This document shows, one piece after another, positions 8,689-18,192 of a stretch of DNA of 64,000 nucleotides. The stretch is from JBFAPK01 sp040676675 (GTDB lineage: Bacteria; Actinomycetota; Actinomycetes; Mycobacteriales; Micromonosporaceae), in contig NZ_JBFAPK010000002.1 of assembly GCF_040676675.1 (NCBI RefSeq), positions 124,001 through 188,000 on the forward strand, given 5' to 3'. Position 1 is the first letter of the stretch. Each line of letters begins with the position of its first letter. The translations under genes were made by a program, and so were the position numbers. The notes beneath the pieces were generated by a model. The model made no database searches. It had not been told where the DNA came from and was given only the letters and a program-made list of their open reading frames with translations.

Positions 8689-9614
8689 CCGTCGACACGA
8701 AGGCCCTCGAACGACCGGTCGGCCGCCCGCGCGGCCAGCGGCCCAGCCGGGGCTACCGGATCTTCCAGGTGGTCAACGCCATCATCCTTACCGGCGTCGT
8801 GGTGGTGACGCTCTACCCGTTCGTCAACATCGTGGCGCGCTCGCTCAGCGACAACGCGTACATCATCGCGGGGAAGGTGAACCTCGTCCCGCGCGGGTTC
8901 AACGTCGCCGCGTACCAGGCCGTGATGTCCGACTCGATGTTCTGGACCAGCTACGGCAACACCATCTTCTACACCGTGGTCTCCACCCTCATCTCGGTGG
9001 CGCTGACCATCTGCTACGCCTACGTGCTGTCCAAGAAGCACCTGCGGGGCCGGACCGCGCTGGTCGGGATCGCCGTCTTCACCATGTTCTTCACCGGCGG
9101 CCTGATCCCCAACTACGTCCTGGTCACCAGCCTCGGCCTGAAGAACACCGTCTGGGCGATCGCGCTGCCCAACGCCATCAACGTGTTCAACCTGCTCGTC
9201 ATGAAGGCGTTCTTCGAGAGCCTGCCGGGCGAGCTGGAGGAGGCCGCCGCCGTCGACGGGCTGAACACGTACGGGACGCTGCTGCGGATCGTGCTGCCGC
9301 TGTCGAAGGCGATGGTCGCCACGATGGTGCTGTTCTACGCCGTCTCCTTCTGGAACTCCTGGTTCGCCGCGTTCCTCTACATGGACCGCCTGGAGCTGTT
9401 CCCGGTGACCGTGTACCTGCGCAATCTAATCGCGGGCGCCACCGACGCCACCTCGACCGGCGGCGGGCTCGGCACCTCCAGCGACATCGTCCAGTCCGCC
9501 GCCACCATCCAGTCCGTGACCATCGTGCTGACGGTCCTGCCCATCCTGGCGGTCTACCCCTTCATCCAGCGCTACTTCGTCTCCGGCGTCATGCTCGGCG
9601 CCGTGAAGGGATAG
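8685..9614 (+). CDS. CUT1 sugar ABC transporter permease, YtcP-like
   Basis: The second permease of the importer, 309 residues from GTG 8685, whose GTGA overlaps the previous stop; the adjacent GTG at 8682 is an alternative. It shows six hydrophobic segments and the EAA motif (ELEEAAAVDGLNTYGTLLRI). It ends with FVSGVMLGAVKG, the C-terminus typical of YtcP/LplC-type permeases. Its relatives pair with large (over 500 residue) binding proteins such as the one encoded next, and usually import oligosaccharides. Confidence 0.92.
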   Translation: MTVDTKALERPVGRPRGQRPSRGYRIFQVVNAIILTGVVVVTLYPFVNIVARSLSDNAYIIAGKVNLVPRGFNVAAYQAVMSDSMFWTSYGNTIFYTVVSTLISVALTICYAYVLSKKHLRGRTALVGIAVFTMFFTGGLIPNYVLVTSLGLKNTVWAIALPNAINVFNLLVMKAFFESLPGELEEAAAVDGLNTYGTLLRIVLPLSKAMVATMVLFYAVSFWNSWFAAFLYMDRLELFPVTVYLRNLIAGATDATSTGGGLGTSSDIVQSAATIQSVTIVLTVLPILAVYPFIQRYFVSGVMLGAVKG

Positions 9615-9673
9615 CCCGCCCACCGGTTCGGCGCGCCACACACCGCCCCTCCCACTCCCGAAAGGAAGCCCTC

Positions 9674-11314
9674 ATGGTCCAGCTATCGCGGCGCCAGGTG
9701 CTCTTCGCCGCCGGTGCGGCCGCCGTCGCCTCCCTCGCCGGCTGCGGCGACGGCGGCGAGTCCGACAACAAAGACCTCTCGGGCAACCGGGCCGGCGCCA
9801 TGGACAAGTACGGCGTCGGCGACCAGTTCAAGGCCACCGAGGCGGTCTCGTTCTCGATCCTCTACAACAACCACCCGAACTACCAGCTGAAGAGCGACTG
9901 GCTGTTCTGGTCGGAGCTGACCAAGCGCACGGGCGTCACCCTCCAGCCGGTGGCCGTACCGCTGAGCGACTACGAGCAGAAGCGCAGCGTACTGATCGGG
10001 GCGGGCGACGCGCCGTTCATCATCCCGAAGACGTACCACCCGCAGGAGGACGCGTACGTCTCCTCCGGCGCGATCCTGCCGGTCAGCGACTATCTCGATC
10101 TCATGCCGAACTTCAAGGACAAGATCGAGAAGTGGAGCCTCAAGCCGGAGATCGACTCGCTGCGGCAGGAGGACGGCAAGTTCTACCTGCTGCCCGGCCT
10201 GCACGAGAAGCCCTGGCAGGACTACTCGCTCGCGGTCCGCAGCGACATCCTCGAACAGCTCAACCTCAAGGTCCCGACCACCTGGGACGACGTCTACACG
10301 ATGCTCAAGGCGATGAAGGCGGCGTACCCGAACTCGTACCCGTTCTCGGACCGGTTCAGCAAGCCCAACCCCGGCGGCAACCTGCTGAACATGCTCGCCC
10401 TCACCCACGGGCTGGCCGGCGGCGGCTGGAACTACCAGCACGTCAGCTGGGACGCGAACGCCAAGAAGTTCGTCTACACCGGCGCCTCGGACCAGTGGCG
10501 GCAGGTCCTCCAGTACCTCAACAAGCTGGTGACCGAGGGGCTGCTCGACCCGGAGAGCTTCACCCAGACCGACGACCAGGCGCGCCAGAAGCTCGCCAGC
10601 GGCAAGTCCTTCGTGATCAGCACCAACGCGCAGACGCTGGTCAACGACTACCGGCCGGACCTGGCCAAGACCCTCCCGAATGCCCGGATGATCAAGATCC
10701 CGCTGCCGGCCGGTCCGATCGGACCGGTCAACCCCGCCCCGCGCCTGGAGAACGGCATCATGATCTCCACGAAGGCGCGCGAGAGCAAGAACTTCGTGGC
10801 GATGATGCAGTTCATCGACTGGCTCTGGTACTCCGACGCCGGGCAGGAGTTCGCCAAGTGGGGCGTCGAGGGGACGACCTACACCAAGGACGCCTCCGGC
10901 AAGCGCACGCTCGCCCCGGACGTCAACGTCATCGGGCTCAACCCCAAGGGGACCAAGCACCTGCAGAAGGACTTCGGCTTCTACAACGGCGTCTTCGCGT
11001 ACGGCGGCCGCCTGGAGCTGGTCCAGTCCTTCTTCTCTCCCGAGGAGATGGAGTTCCAGAACATCCTGAACGCCCGGCCGACCGTCCCCGTCGCGCCCCC
11101 ACACCCGTTCAGCGACGAGGAACGCGAGCAGGCGACGCTCTGGGAGAGCGGGCTGAAGGACTACGTCGTCCAGGGGTCGCTGAAGTTCATCCTCGGCCAG
11201 CGCGACCTCGGACAGTGGGACGCCTACGTCAACGAGCTCAAGGCCAAGAACATGGGCTCGTACCTGGATCTGGTCAACAAGGCCCACGACCGCTACCAGA
11301 AGGACCACGGCTGA
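9674..11314 (+). CDS. Extracellular sugar-binding lipoprotein of the ABC importer
   Basis: A 546-residue solute-binding protein. The N-terminus SRRQVLFAAGAAAVASLAGC combines a twin-arginine-like start, a hydrophobic core and a lipobox (LAGC), so the mature protein should be lipid-anchored outside the membrane. Its length and sequence (WDDVYTMLKAMKAAYP, WLWYSDAGQEFAKWG) fit the LplA/YtcQ group of large binding proteins. It lies 59 bases after the permeases with AAAGGAAG before the ATG. Xylo-oligosaccharides are the likely ligand from context. Confidence 0.92.
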   Translation: MVQLSRRQVLFAAGAAAVASLAGCGDGGESDNKDLSGNRAGAMDKYGVGDQFKATEAVSFSILYNNHPNYQLKSDWLFWSELTKRTGVTLQPVAVPLSDYEQKRSVLIGAGDAPFIIPKTYHPQEDAYVSSGAILPVSDYLDLMPNFKDKIEKWSLKPEIDSLRQEDGKFYLLPGLHEKPWQDYSLAVRSDILEQLNLKVPTTWDDVYTMLKAMKAAYPNSYPFSDRFSKPNPGGNLLNMLALTHGLAGGGWNYQHVSWDANAKKFVYTGASDQWRQVLQYLNKLVTEGLLDPESFTQTDDQARQKLASGKSFVISTNAQTLVNDYRPDLAKTLPNARMIKIPLPAGPIGPVNPAPRLENGIMISTKARESKNFVAMMQFIDWLWYSDAGQEFAKWGVEGTTYTKDASGKRTLAPDVNVIGLNPKGTKHLQKDFGFYNGVFAYGGRLELVQSFFSPEEMEFQNILNARPTVPVAPPHPFSDEEREQATLWESGLKDYVVQGSLKFILGQRDLGQWDAYVNELKAKNMGSYLDLVNKAHDRYQKDHG

Positions 11315-11398
11315 GCTGCCGCGCTCGCTCGCTCCGCGGCGCTGAGAGGCGGTGTCCTTCGCCTGCGGGGCGCGACCGCTTCGCGGCACGCTCCTCGG

Positions 11399-11567
11399 CC
11401 AGGCCGTGTCCTGCCGATCATGTCGAGCCGAGGCGGGATCCAGACGGCGGTCCGGCAAGGCGGAGATTCGTCCGGATACCGGTGTTGTATCCGGACGAAT
11501 CGACAACGCAGCCGGTCGTCGTCTGGGCCCGACGCAGGCCGGCAATGATCGGCAGGACACGGCCTGG
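11399..11567. repeat. 169-bp nested palindromic element (REP/MITE-like)
   Basis: The ends form a 23-base perfect inverted repeat (11399-11421 against 11545-11567, beginning CCAGGCCGTGTCC). The centre holds a 14-base perfect stem (11465-11478 with 11488-11501) around a 9-base loop. The arms between are imperfectly complementary and equal in length, so the whole element could fold into one long hairpin. It encodes nothing obvious and splits the operon between the binding protein and GH39. The rest of 11315-11701 is GC-rich, has short CGCTCGCTCCGC-type hairpin sequence and shows no gene. Confidence 0.75.
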
Positions 11568-11701
11568 GGACACCGCCGCGCCGCTTCGCTCACTCGCTGG
11601 GGCGCCCTGCGCGCACGACGGGCTTCGCCCGCGTGTGCTCGGGCGCGGGTGGCTCGCGGCGCGCGGCTAGGGACACCATCGGAGGGAAAGAGGGAGAAGG
11701 A

Positions 11702-13246
11702 ATGCGGATCGTCGTACCGGAGCGGGCCGTCGGGCGGCTCGGCGATGCCTGGCGCGCCTGCGTCGGTACCGGGCGCTTCGAGCTGGCGCTGCGGCGCGAC
11801 TACCAGGACTCGCTGGCCCTGGTGCAGCGGGAGATCGGATTCCGGCACATCCGGGGGCACGGCCTGCTGAGCGACGGCGTCGGCGTGTACCAGCCGTACG
11901 AGCACCAGGGGTCGAGCCGGGTCCGGCACGCGTTCACGTACGTGGACCAGGTGATCGACGCCTATCTCGACCTCGGCATCCGTCCCTTCGTGGAGCTGGG
12001 CTTCATGCCCGCCGCGCTCGCCTCCGGCGACCAGACCGTCTTCTGGTGGCGCGGCAACGTCACCCCGCCCCGCTCCTGGCGGGAGTGGGCGGAGCTGGTC
12101 CGGGCCACGGTGGCGCACCTGGTGGACCGGTACGGGCTCGACGAGGTGCGCGGCTGGCCGATCGAGGTGTGGAACGAGCCGAACCTCAAGGAGTTCTGGC
12201 ACGGCGCGGACGCCGACGCCTACCACCGGCTGTACGAGGTGACCGCGCACGCGGTGAAGGAGGTGGACGCCGAGCTGCGGGTCGGCGGGCCGGCCATCTC
12301 CCCCGGCGCGGACGAGTGGCTGGCGCCGTTCGCCGAGTTCGTCACCGCCCGCTCGGTACCGGTCGACTTCGTGAGCCGGCACGCGTACACCTCCGGGCCG
12401 GCGCAGCACGTGCCGTTCGGCGTGCACCAGACCCTCGCCCCCGCCGCCACGCTGCTGGAGCAGTTCGCCAGCCCCCGGCGGCACCTGCGCGGCACCGCGC
12501 TGGCGGAGCTGCCGGTGCACATCACCGAGTTCAACTCCTCGTACCGGCCGGACAACCCGATCCACGACACCGCCTTCCACGCGGCGTATCTGGCTCCCGT
12601 GGTGGCCGCCGGGGGCGACCTGGTCGACTCCTTCTCGTACTGGACCTTCAGCGACATGTTCGAGGAGCAGGGGGTGCCGACCTCGCTCTTCCACGGCGGC
12701 TTCGGGCTGCTCACCCACCGCCAGATCAAGAAGCCCACCTACCACCTGTACGCCTTCATGGCCCGGATGGGCCCGGAGGTGCTGGCGCGCGGGGCGGACC
12801 ACCTGGTGACCCGGGACGGCACCGGCCGGGTCACGGTCCTCGCCTGGGCGCCGGTGGACGTGACGGGCCGGGAGCCGGTACCCGAGCGGCACCCGCTGGC
12901 CCTGTCGATCCCGCTGCCCGGCGCGGCCGCGACGTCGGCCTTCATGCTCCGTTCGTCGGTGAGCGAGGAGGCCGGCAACGCGTGGGCCGCCTGGTGCGAG
13001 ATGGGCCGCCCGCGCTCGCCCCGTCCCCGGCAGCTCGACGCGCTGCGTGAGGCGGCCGAGCCGGCCCGTACCCATCGGAGCCTGCCCGTCGCCGACGGGC
13101 GCGTCGAACTCGATCTCACCCTGGCCCGGCACGAGGTGACCCTCGTGGAGATCACGGCGGTGGTCGACGAGACCCCGCCCTGGTGGGACGAGCGGCGCCT
13201 GCTCGGCCTGCCGCCGGACGGGGCCGACCCTCGGGAGCGCGGATGA
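11702..13246 (+). CDS. GH39 beta-xylosidase
   Basis: A 514-residue glycoside hydrolase of family 39, which removes xylose from non-reducing ends with retention. The acid/base glutamate is in VWNEPNLKEFW (about Glu159) and the nucleophile is in HITEFNSSY (about Glu276). Both motifs are characteristic of GH39 xylosidases. A C-terminal beta domain follows the barrel. ATG 11702 is preceded by AGGGAGAAGG. No signal peptide, so it acts on imported oligosaccharides. It overlaps the next gene by ATGA. The long gap and palindromic element upstream suggest it could also have its own promoter. Confidence 0.9.
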   Translation: MRIVVPERAVGRLGDAWRACVGTGRFELALRRDYQDSLALVQREIGFRHIRGHGLLSDGVGVYQPYEHQGSSRVRHAFTYVDQVIDAYLDLGIRPFVELGFMPAALASGDQTVFWWRGNVTPPRSWREWAELVRATVAHLVDRYGLDEVRGWPIEVWNEPNLKEFWHGADADAYHRLYEVTAHAVKEVDAELRVGGPAISPGADEWLAPFAEFVTARSVPVDFVSRHAYTSGPAQHVPFGVHQTLAPAATLLEQFASPRRHLRGTALAELPVHITEFNSSYRPDNPIHDTAFHAAYLAPVVAAGGDLVDSFSYWTFSDMFEEQGVPTSLFHGGFGLLTHRQIKKPTYHLYAFMARMGPEVLARGADHLVTRDGTGRVTVLAWAPVDVTGREPVPERHPLALSIPLPGAAATSAFMLRSSVSEEAGNAWAAWCEMGRPRSPRPRQLDALREAAEPARTHRSLPVADGRVELDLTLARHEVTLVEITAVVDETPPWWDERRLLGLPPDGADPRERG

Positions 13247-13932
13247 GCGAGGCGGTCGGGACGCGGCGGCAGTTCGGCGAGGGACCCCTCTCGCGCGTCG
13301 CGGCGCTGATCTACAGCCTGCTGGTGGTCGGGCTGCTGCTCCTGCTCACCACGGCGCCGGGCGTGGTGGCACTGCTGCTGCTGGAGCGCGACGCCAGCAA
13401 CCTGCCGCTCTTCGCCGCCTGTGCGCTGCCGCTCGGCCCGGCGCTCTCCGCCGCGCTCTACGCGCTGCACCGGCACCGCCCGGACCTGACCGACCTGCAT
13501 CCGGCGCGCGCCTTCTGGCGTGGCTACCGGGCCAACGTCCGGGGCGTGCTGGCCATCTGGCTGCCGTGGCTGCTGTGGCTGACCGTCGTCGCCGCGAACC
13601 TGACGTACTTCGCCGCCGCGGCGGTGCCGGACTGGTGGCGGGTGCCGCTGGTCCTGGTCGCCGTCGTGGCGACCCTCTGGGGCGTCAACGCCCTGGTGAT
13701 CACCTCCCTGTTCCGCTTCCGGGTGCGCGACGTCGCCCGCCTCGCGCTCTACTTCCTGGTACGCGACCCGGTGGTCGCGCTCGGCAACGCCGGCGTGCTG
13801 CTGGCGGCCGTCCTCGTCACCGCGTTCGCCTCCGAGGCGGTGCTCGGGCTGCTCGGTTCGCCGCTGGTGCTGGCGCTGCTGCGGACCTGCCGCCCGATGA
13901 TCAGCAAGATCGAGAAGGAGTTCACCGCGTGA
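13243..13932 (+). CDS. YesL-like (DUF624) membrane protein
   Basis: A 229-residue protein with about five hydrophobic segments (ALIYSLLVVGLLLLLTTAPG near the N-terminus) and a basic loop. It resembles YesL/DUF624 proteins, repeatedly found beside LplB/YtcP-type sugar importers and glycosidases. The molecular role is unknown; a part in sugar transport or sensing is suggested by linkage only. Its ATG overlaps the GH39 stop and its own stop overlaps the GH42 start, so the three are translationally coupled. Confidence 0.75.
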   Translation: MSEAVGTRRQFGEGPLSRVAALIYSLLVVGLLLLLTTAPGVVALLLLERDASNLPLFAACALPLGPALSAALYALHRHRPDLTDLHPARAFWRGYRANVRGVLAIWLPWLLWLTVVAANLTYFAAAAVPDWWRVPLVLVAVVATLWGVNALVITSLFRFRVRDVARLALYFLVRDPVVALGNAGVLLAAVLVTAFASEAVLGLLGSPLVLALLRTCRPMISKIEKEFTA

Positions 13933-15965
13933 GCGGATCCCTACCGGCGACGCCGAAGGTGCCCTTCGGCGGGGACTACAACCCGGAACAGTGGCCCGAG
14001 GACGTGTGGAAGGAGGACTACCGCCTCTTCGACGCGGCTCGGATCGACACCGTGACGCTCGGCGTCTTCGACTGGGCGCTGACCCAGCCCGCACCGGAGA
14101 CGTACGACTTCACGGTACTGGACCGGGTGGTGGCGCGGGCCGCCGCGGCGGGCCGGCGGATCTGCCTGGCCACCGGCACCGGCGCGCATCCGGCCTGGCT
14201 GGCGCGGGCGTACCCGGAGGTGACCCGCACGGACTTCGAGGGCCGCCGGCACCGGTTCGGGCAGCGGCACAACTCCTGCCCCAACTCGCCGGTGTTCCGC
14301 CGGCTCTCGGCGGAGCTGGCGCGCCGCGTCGCGCGGCGGTACGCCGGTAACCCGGCGGTCGTGGCCTGGCACGTCGGCAACGAGTACGGCGGCGCGTGCT
14401 ACTGCGAGCTCTGCGCGGCCGGGTTCCGCGACTGGCTGCGGGCGAGGTACGGCACCCTGACGGCCCTCAACTCGGCCTGGTACACCACCTTCTGGTCGCA
14501 CACCTTCACCGACTGGGACGAGATCGAACCGCCGTCGGCGCTGACCGAGCACTGGCGCGGGCCGAACCACACCGCCTTCCAGGGCACCACCCTGGACTAC
14601 CTGCGGTTCATGTCGGACGCCATGCTCGCCAACTTCCGGGACGAGAAGGCCGCGATCCGCGAGTCGAGCGACCTGCCGGTCACCACGAACTTCATGGGCA
14701 TGTACCGGCCGATCGACTACCACCGCTGGGCGCCGCACCTCGACTTCGCCTCCTGGGACAACTACCCGCCGGACGACGAGTCCCCGTCCTGGATGGCGCT
14801 GGCCCACGACCTGATGCGCGGGCTCAAGGACGGCCAGCCGTTCTGGCTGATGGAGCAGACCCCCAGCTACACCGCCTCGCGGGACGTCAACCCGCTCAAG
14901 CGCCCCGGGGTGATGCGGCTCTGGAGCTGGCAGGCGGTGGCGCACGGCGCGGACGCGGTGCTCTTCTTCCAGATGCGGGCCTCGCGCGGCGCCTGCGAGA
15001 AGTACCACGGCGCGGTGATCGGGCACGCCGGTCGGCAGGACACCCGGGTCTTCCAGGAGGTGGCGGCGCTCGGCGCCGAACTGGAGCGGCTCGGTCCGAC
15101 GACGCTCGGCGCCCGGACCCCGGCCCGGGTCGCGCTGCTCTTCGACTGGGACAGCTGGTGGGCGCTGGAGATCTCCGACGGCCCGTCCCGGCACGTCCGG
15201 TACCAGCAGGTGGTGCTCGCCTACCACCGCGCCCTCTGGGACGCCGGGGTCGACCTCGACGTGGTGCCGGTGACCGCGGACCTGTCCCGCTACGACGTGG
15301 TCGTGGCGCCCGCGCTGCACATGGTCAAGGGCGACCTGGCCGCCCGGCTGGAGGAGGTGGCGGCGCGCGGCGGGTCGGTCGTGACGACGTACCTGTCGGG
15401 CCGGGTGGACGAGTTCGACAACGCCTTCCTGATGGACGTACCGGGCCCGCTCGGGGCGCTGATGGGAATCCGGATCGACGAGTGGGACGCCCGGGCGCCG
15501 GAGGTGGTCAACCCGGTGCGCCTCACCGGCGGGGACGCCCCGGTCGAGGTCGAGTCGCGGCTGGTGTTCGAGCTGGTCGTCCCGGAGGGGGCCGAGGTGG
15601 TCGGCACGTACGGGGCCGACTTCTACGCCGGTACGCCGGCCGTGACCCGCAACGACTTCGGCGCCGGGCACGGCTGGTACGTCGCGACGGGGCTGGACCA
15701 GGCGGGCGTCTCCTGGGTGCTCCGGCGGGTGCTGGAACGGCACGACCTGGTCGGACCCTACGCCGACGTACCGAACCTCGAAGCGGCCGTACGGGTCGCG
15801 CCCGACGGGACGCGGCTGCTGTTCCTGCTCAACCACGACGCCGAGCCGGTCGAGGCGACCGCCCACGTCGGCGGCGTGGACCTGCTCACCGGCGACCGGA
15901 TCGCACCCGGCCAGCCGCTGCGGCTCGACCCGCGCGGCGTCCTCGTGCTCCGCCACACCGCCTAA
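13929..15965 (+). CDS. GH42 beta-galactosidase
   Basis: A 678-residue GH42 enzyme from GTG 13929 (GTGA overlap). It starts with the family hallmark GGDYNPEQWPEDVW. The acid/base glutamate is in WHVGNEYGG (about Glu152), next to the zinc-type cluster CYCELC, and the nucleophile is in LMEQTPS (about Glu309). Trimerisation and C-terminal beta domains follow. GH42 members cleave beta-galactosides, and some cleave alpha-L-arabinopyranosides, which would fit decorated xylan better; this is inference. Last gene of the operon, followed by a strong hairpin. Confidence 0.9.
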   Translation: MSGSLPATPKVPFGGDYNPEQWPEDVWKEDYRLFDAARIDTVTLGVFDWALTQPAPETYDFTVLDRVVARAAAAGRRICLATGTGAHPAWLARAYPEVTRTDFEGRRHRFGQRHNSCPNSPVFRRLSAELARRVARRYAGNPAVVAWHVGNEYGGACYCELCAAGFRDWLRARYGTLTALNSAWYTTFWSHTFTDWDEIEPPSALTEHWRGPNHTAFQGTTLDYLRFMSDAMLANFRDEKAAIRESSDLPVTTNFMGMYRPIDYHRWAPHLDFASWDNYPPDDESPSWMALAHDLMRGLKDGQPFWLMEQTPSYTASRDVNPLKRPGVMRLWSWQAVAHGADAVLFFQMRASRGACEKYHGAVIGHAGRQDTRVFQEVAALGAELERLGPTTLGARTPARVALLFDWDSWWALEISDGPSRHVRYQQVVLAYHRALWDAGVDLDVVPVTADLSRYDVVVAPALHMVKGDLAARLEEVAARGGSVVTTYLSGRVDEFDNAFLMDVPGPLGALMGIRIDEWDARAPEVVNPVRLTGGDAPVEVESRLVFELVVPEGAEVVGTYGADFYAGTPAVTRNDFGAGHGWYVATGLDQAGVSWVLRRVLERHDLVGPYADVPNLEAAVRVAPDGTRLLFLLNHDAEPVEATAHVGGVDLLTGDRIAPGQPLRLDPRGVLVLRHTA

Positions 15966-15987
15966 CCCGCGCGTCGCCCGCCCCGTC

Positions 15988-16043
15988 GATCTAGGGCAAA
16001 TCCTCGTGAATGGAGATCATTTCACGAGGATTTGCCCTAGATC
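15988..16043. terminator. Bidirectional hairpin terminator
   Basis: A perfect 23-bp inverted repeat (15988-16010 and 16021-16043) flanks a 10-base loop between the convergent GH42 and GH67 genes. The stem begins GATCTAGGGCAAA and is notably less GC-rich than its surroundings. There is no T-tract, as is usual for actinobacterial terminators. It could end transcription from either side. Confidence 0.8.
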
Positions 16044-16050
16044 GCGGGGG

Positions 16051-18171
16051 TCAGGGGTGGATGGGGCGGCCGTGGGCGTCGGGCACGCCGGACTTGCGGA
16101 AGAAGTACGTGTTGATCTGGTCGCGCCACTCCTCGGCCGAGCGCAGCTGCTCGTCGAGGCGCTCGGTCACCCGGTCGTGCAGCGCCGGGTCGACCAGGCC
16201 CGCCGTGGCGATCTCCGCCCAGCTCCGCCGCAGCTCGGCCACCCGCTCGGCGCCCGCGAAGTGGGTGTCGTAGATGTGCTGGATCACCGTCGACCCGCCG
16301 CGCAGCACGTGCCCGTACGGGACGTGGTGGAAGAAGAGCAGCAGCTCGTCGGGGCAGTCGGCGAGCGACTCGTACCGGTCGGACCAGGGCGGCGGGTACT
16401 GGCCGGTGAAGCCGGTCCCGGTGGCGCGGGTACGGTCGACGCCCACGCCGTCCCGGTCGGCGAAGTGGTACGTCCCCCACGGCGTGTACTCGTACCCGTC
16501 CACGTCGGGGCCGTAGTGGTCCGCCGGCCGGACCATGAAGCCGACGCCCAGCGGCGCGGTGTACCGCTCGTACGTGCGCCACGAGTCGTCCATCAGCTCG
16601 TGCAGTGTACGGCGTAGCCGCTCGGGATCGCCGGTCGCCGACGGCACGAAGGTCAGGTCGATCCACTCGTCGAGGATCGCGACCGGGTCCAGCTCGGGCG
16701 CCCAGGCGAGCCGGCCGAAGGCGTAGAGGTTCGCCTGGGCCAGCGGATGGCCGGTCCAGTAGGCGTCGTCGCCCACGTTGGAGACGGCCACCAGCCCGCC
16801 GTCCAGCCCGTCCTCCCCCACGCCGGCGGCGACGGCGGCGACGGTGGGGCGGCCCGCTCCCCACGGCGCGAAGCCCAGCACCTCGCTCCAGTACGGGCCG
16901 AGGTAGCAGACGTGCCGCTGCTGGCCGGTGTACTCCTGCGTCGCCTGGAACTCCACCGCCAACCGGGTGCGCGGCATGGCCGCGAGCACCGGGGAGACCG
17001 GTTCGCGCGGCTGGAAGTCGATCGGGCCGTGCTTCACCTGAAGGATCACGTTGTCGCGGAACCGCCCGTCCAGCGGGGCGAAGTGGTCGTACGCGGCCCG
17101 CGCCCGGTCGGTCGAGCGGTCCCGCCAGTCCTGCCGGTGGTTGTAGACGAAGCACCGCCAGTGCACCACCCCGCCGAACGGCGTCAGCGCGTCGGCGAGC
17201 AGGTTCGCGCCGTCGGCGTGGTCGCGGCCGTACGCGAACGGGCCGGGCTGCCCCTCGGAGTCGGCCTTCACCAGGTAGCCGCCGAAGTCGGGGATGGTCT
17301 CGTAGACCTGCCGGGTGACCTTGGCCCACCATTCCCGTACGTCCCCGTCGAGCGGGTCAGCCGTCGACAGCCCGCCGAGCGCGACGGGCGAGGCGAAGTT
17401 GACCGAGAGGTGCACCCGGATCCCGTACGGGCGCAGCACGTCCGCGATCGCGGCGACGTCGCCGAGCCGGTCGGTCAGCAGGTGCGCCTCGGTGGCGTGC
17501 ACGTTCACGTTGTTGACCGCGACCGCGTTGACGCCGCAGGCGGCGAGCAGCCGCCCGTACGCCCGCACCCGGGCCAGGTCGCCGCGGGCCTCGCCCGCCC
17601 GCCAGAAGATCGAGCCGCCCGCGTAGCCGCGCTCGACCTGCCCCATGACGGGGTGCACGTCCACGTTGTCCCAGTGGTCGACCATGCGCCGGCGCATCGC
17701 CGGTCGGTGCCGCTCCACGGGCAGGTCGGCGCCGAAGGCCGACTCGCCGAGGCGGACCAGGTGGAACAGGCCGTAGAGCAGCCCGGCCGGCCGTTCGGCG
17801 AGCACCATGGTGACCCCGTCCCGCCGGGCCAGCGCGAAGCCCTCCGCACCGAGCGGGCCCGCCGTTCCCGCCTCGAAGGGCCCCCGCAGCTCGGCCGGGA
17901 CCGCCGCCGGCAGCGGCCCCGCCGTGGTGAGCGCGAGCACCAGGTCGGGGACGGCCGGTGCCGGCCGGTCGTCGCCCGCGGGCGGGTCGCCGGTCGGTGA
18001 GGTCCGCCGGGCGGTGCCGCCGTGGCGGGCGGTGGCCTCCGCGAGTTCGCCCAGCACCGTCTCGACGAGGGTGCCGTCGCCGTGGACGAGGGTGTGGCGC
18101 GAGCCGACGGGTCGAAACGCCTCCGGCGGCAACCAGGCCGCGTGGACGTCGTTCGGGTGAGCAGTGGTCAC
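16051..18171 (-). CDS. aguA: GH67 alpha-glucuronidase
   Basis: A 706-residue alpha-glucuronidase that releases (4-O-methyl-)glucuronic acid from the terminal xylose of xylo-oligosaccharides. The family core is clear: GGYLVKADSEGQPGP followed by YGRDHADGANLLA, then VEFQATQEYTGQQRH and a C-terminal helical domain. Length fits bacterial GH67 (about 680-720). The GTG at 18171 has GGAGA upstream. A LacI-type operator-like sequence lies 21-33 bases before the start. Divergent from uronate dehydrogenase, which would consume its product. No signal peptide: intracellular. Confidence 0.93.
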   Translation of the reverse strand: MTTAHPNDVHAAWLPPEAFRPVGSRHTLVHGDGTLVETVLGELAEATARHGGTARRTSPTGDPPAGDDRPAPAVPDLVLALTTAGPLPAAVPAELRGPFEAGTAGPLGAEGFALARRDGVTMVLAERPAGLLYGLFHLVRLGESAFGADLPVERHRPAMRRRMVDHWDNVDVHPVMGQVERGYAGGSIFWRAGEARGDLARVRAYGRLLAACGVNAVAVNNVNVHATEAHLLTDRLGDVAAIADVLRPYGIRVHLSVNFASPVALGGLSTADPLDGDVREWWAKVTRQVYETIPDFGGYLVKADSEGQPGPFAYGRDHADGANLLADALTPFGGVVHWRCFVYNHRQDWRDRSTDRARAAYDHFAPLDGRFRDNVILQVKHGPIDFQPREPVSPVLAAMPRTRLAVEFQATQEYTGQQRHVCYLGPYWSEVLGFAPWGAGRPTVAAVAAGVGEDGLDGGLVAVSNVGDDAYWTGHPLAQANLYAFGRLAWAPELDPVAILDEWIDLTFVPSATGDPERLRRTLHELMDDSWRTYERYTAPLGVGFMVRPADHYGPDVDGYEYTPWGTYHFADRDGVGVDRTRATGTGFTGQYPPPWSDRYESLADCPDELLLFFHHVPYGHVLRGGSTVIQHIYDTHFAGAERVAELRRSWAEIATAGLVDPALHDRVTERLDEQLRSAEEWRDQINTYFFRKSGVPDAHGRPIHP

Positions 18172-18192
18172 GAGGTCTCCCGGACATCGCCT

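Noticed and set aside
7693..9614. Searched for an ABC ATPase gene with either sugar importer
   Set aside because: No Walker A/Walker B nucleotide-binding subunit is encoded near 7.7-11.3 kb or 23.9-27.1 kb. A shared MsiK-type ATPase is assumed.
9683..13132. A 1149-codon open frame on the minus strand
   Set aside because: It lies antisense to the binding protein and GH39 genes, has no recognisable domain and mirrors their codon bias; it is a high-GC shadow frame.
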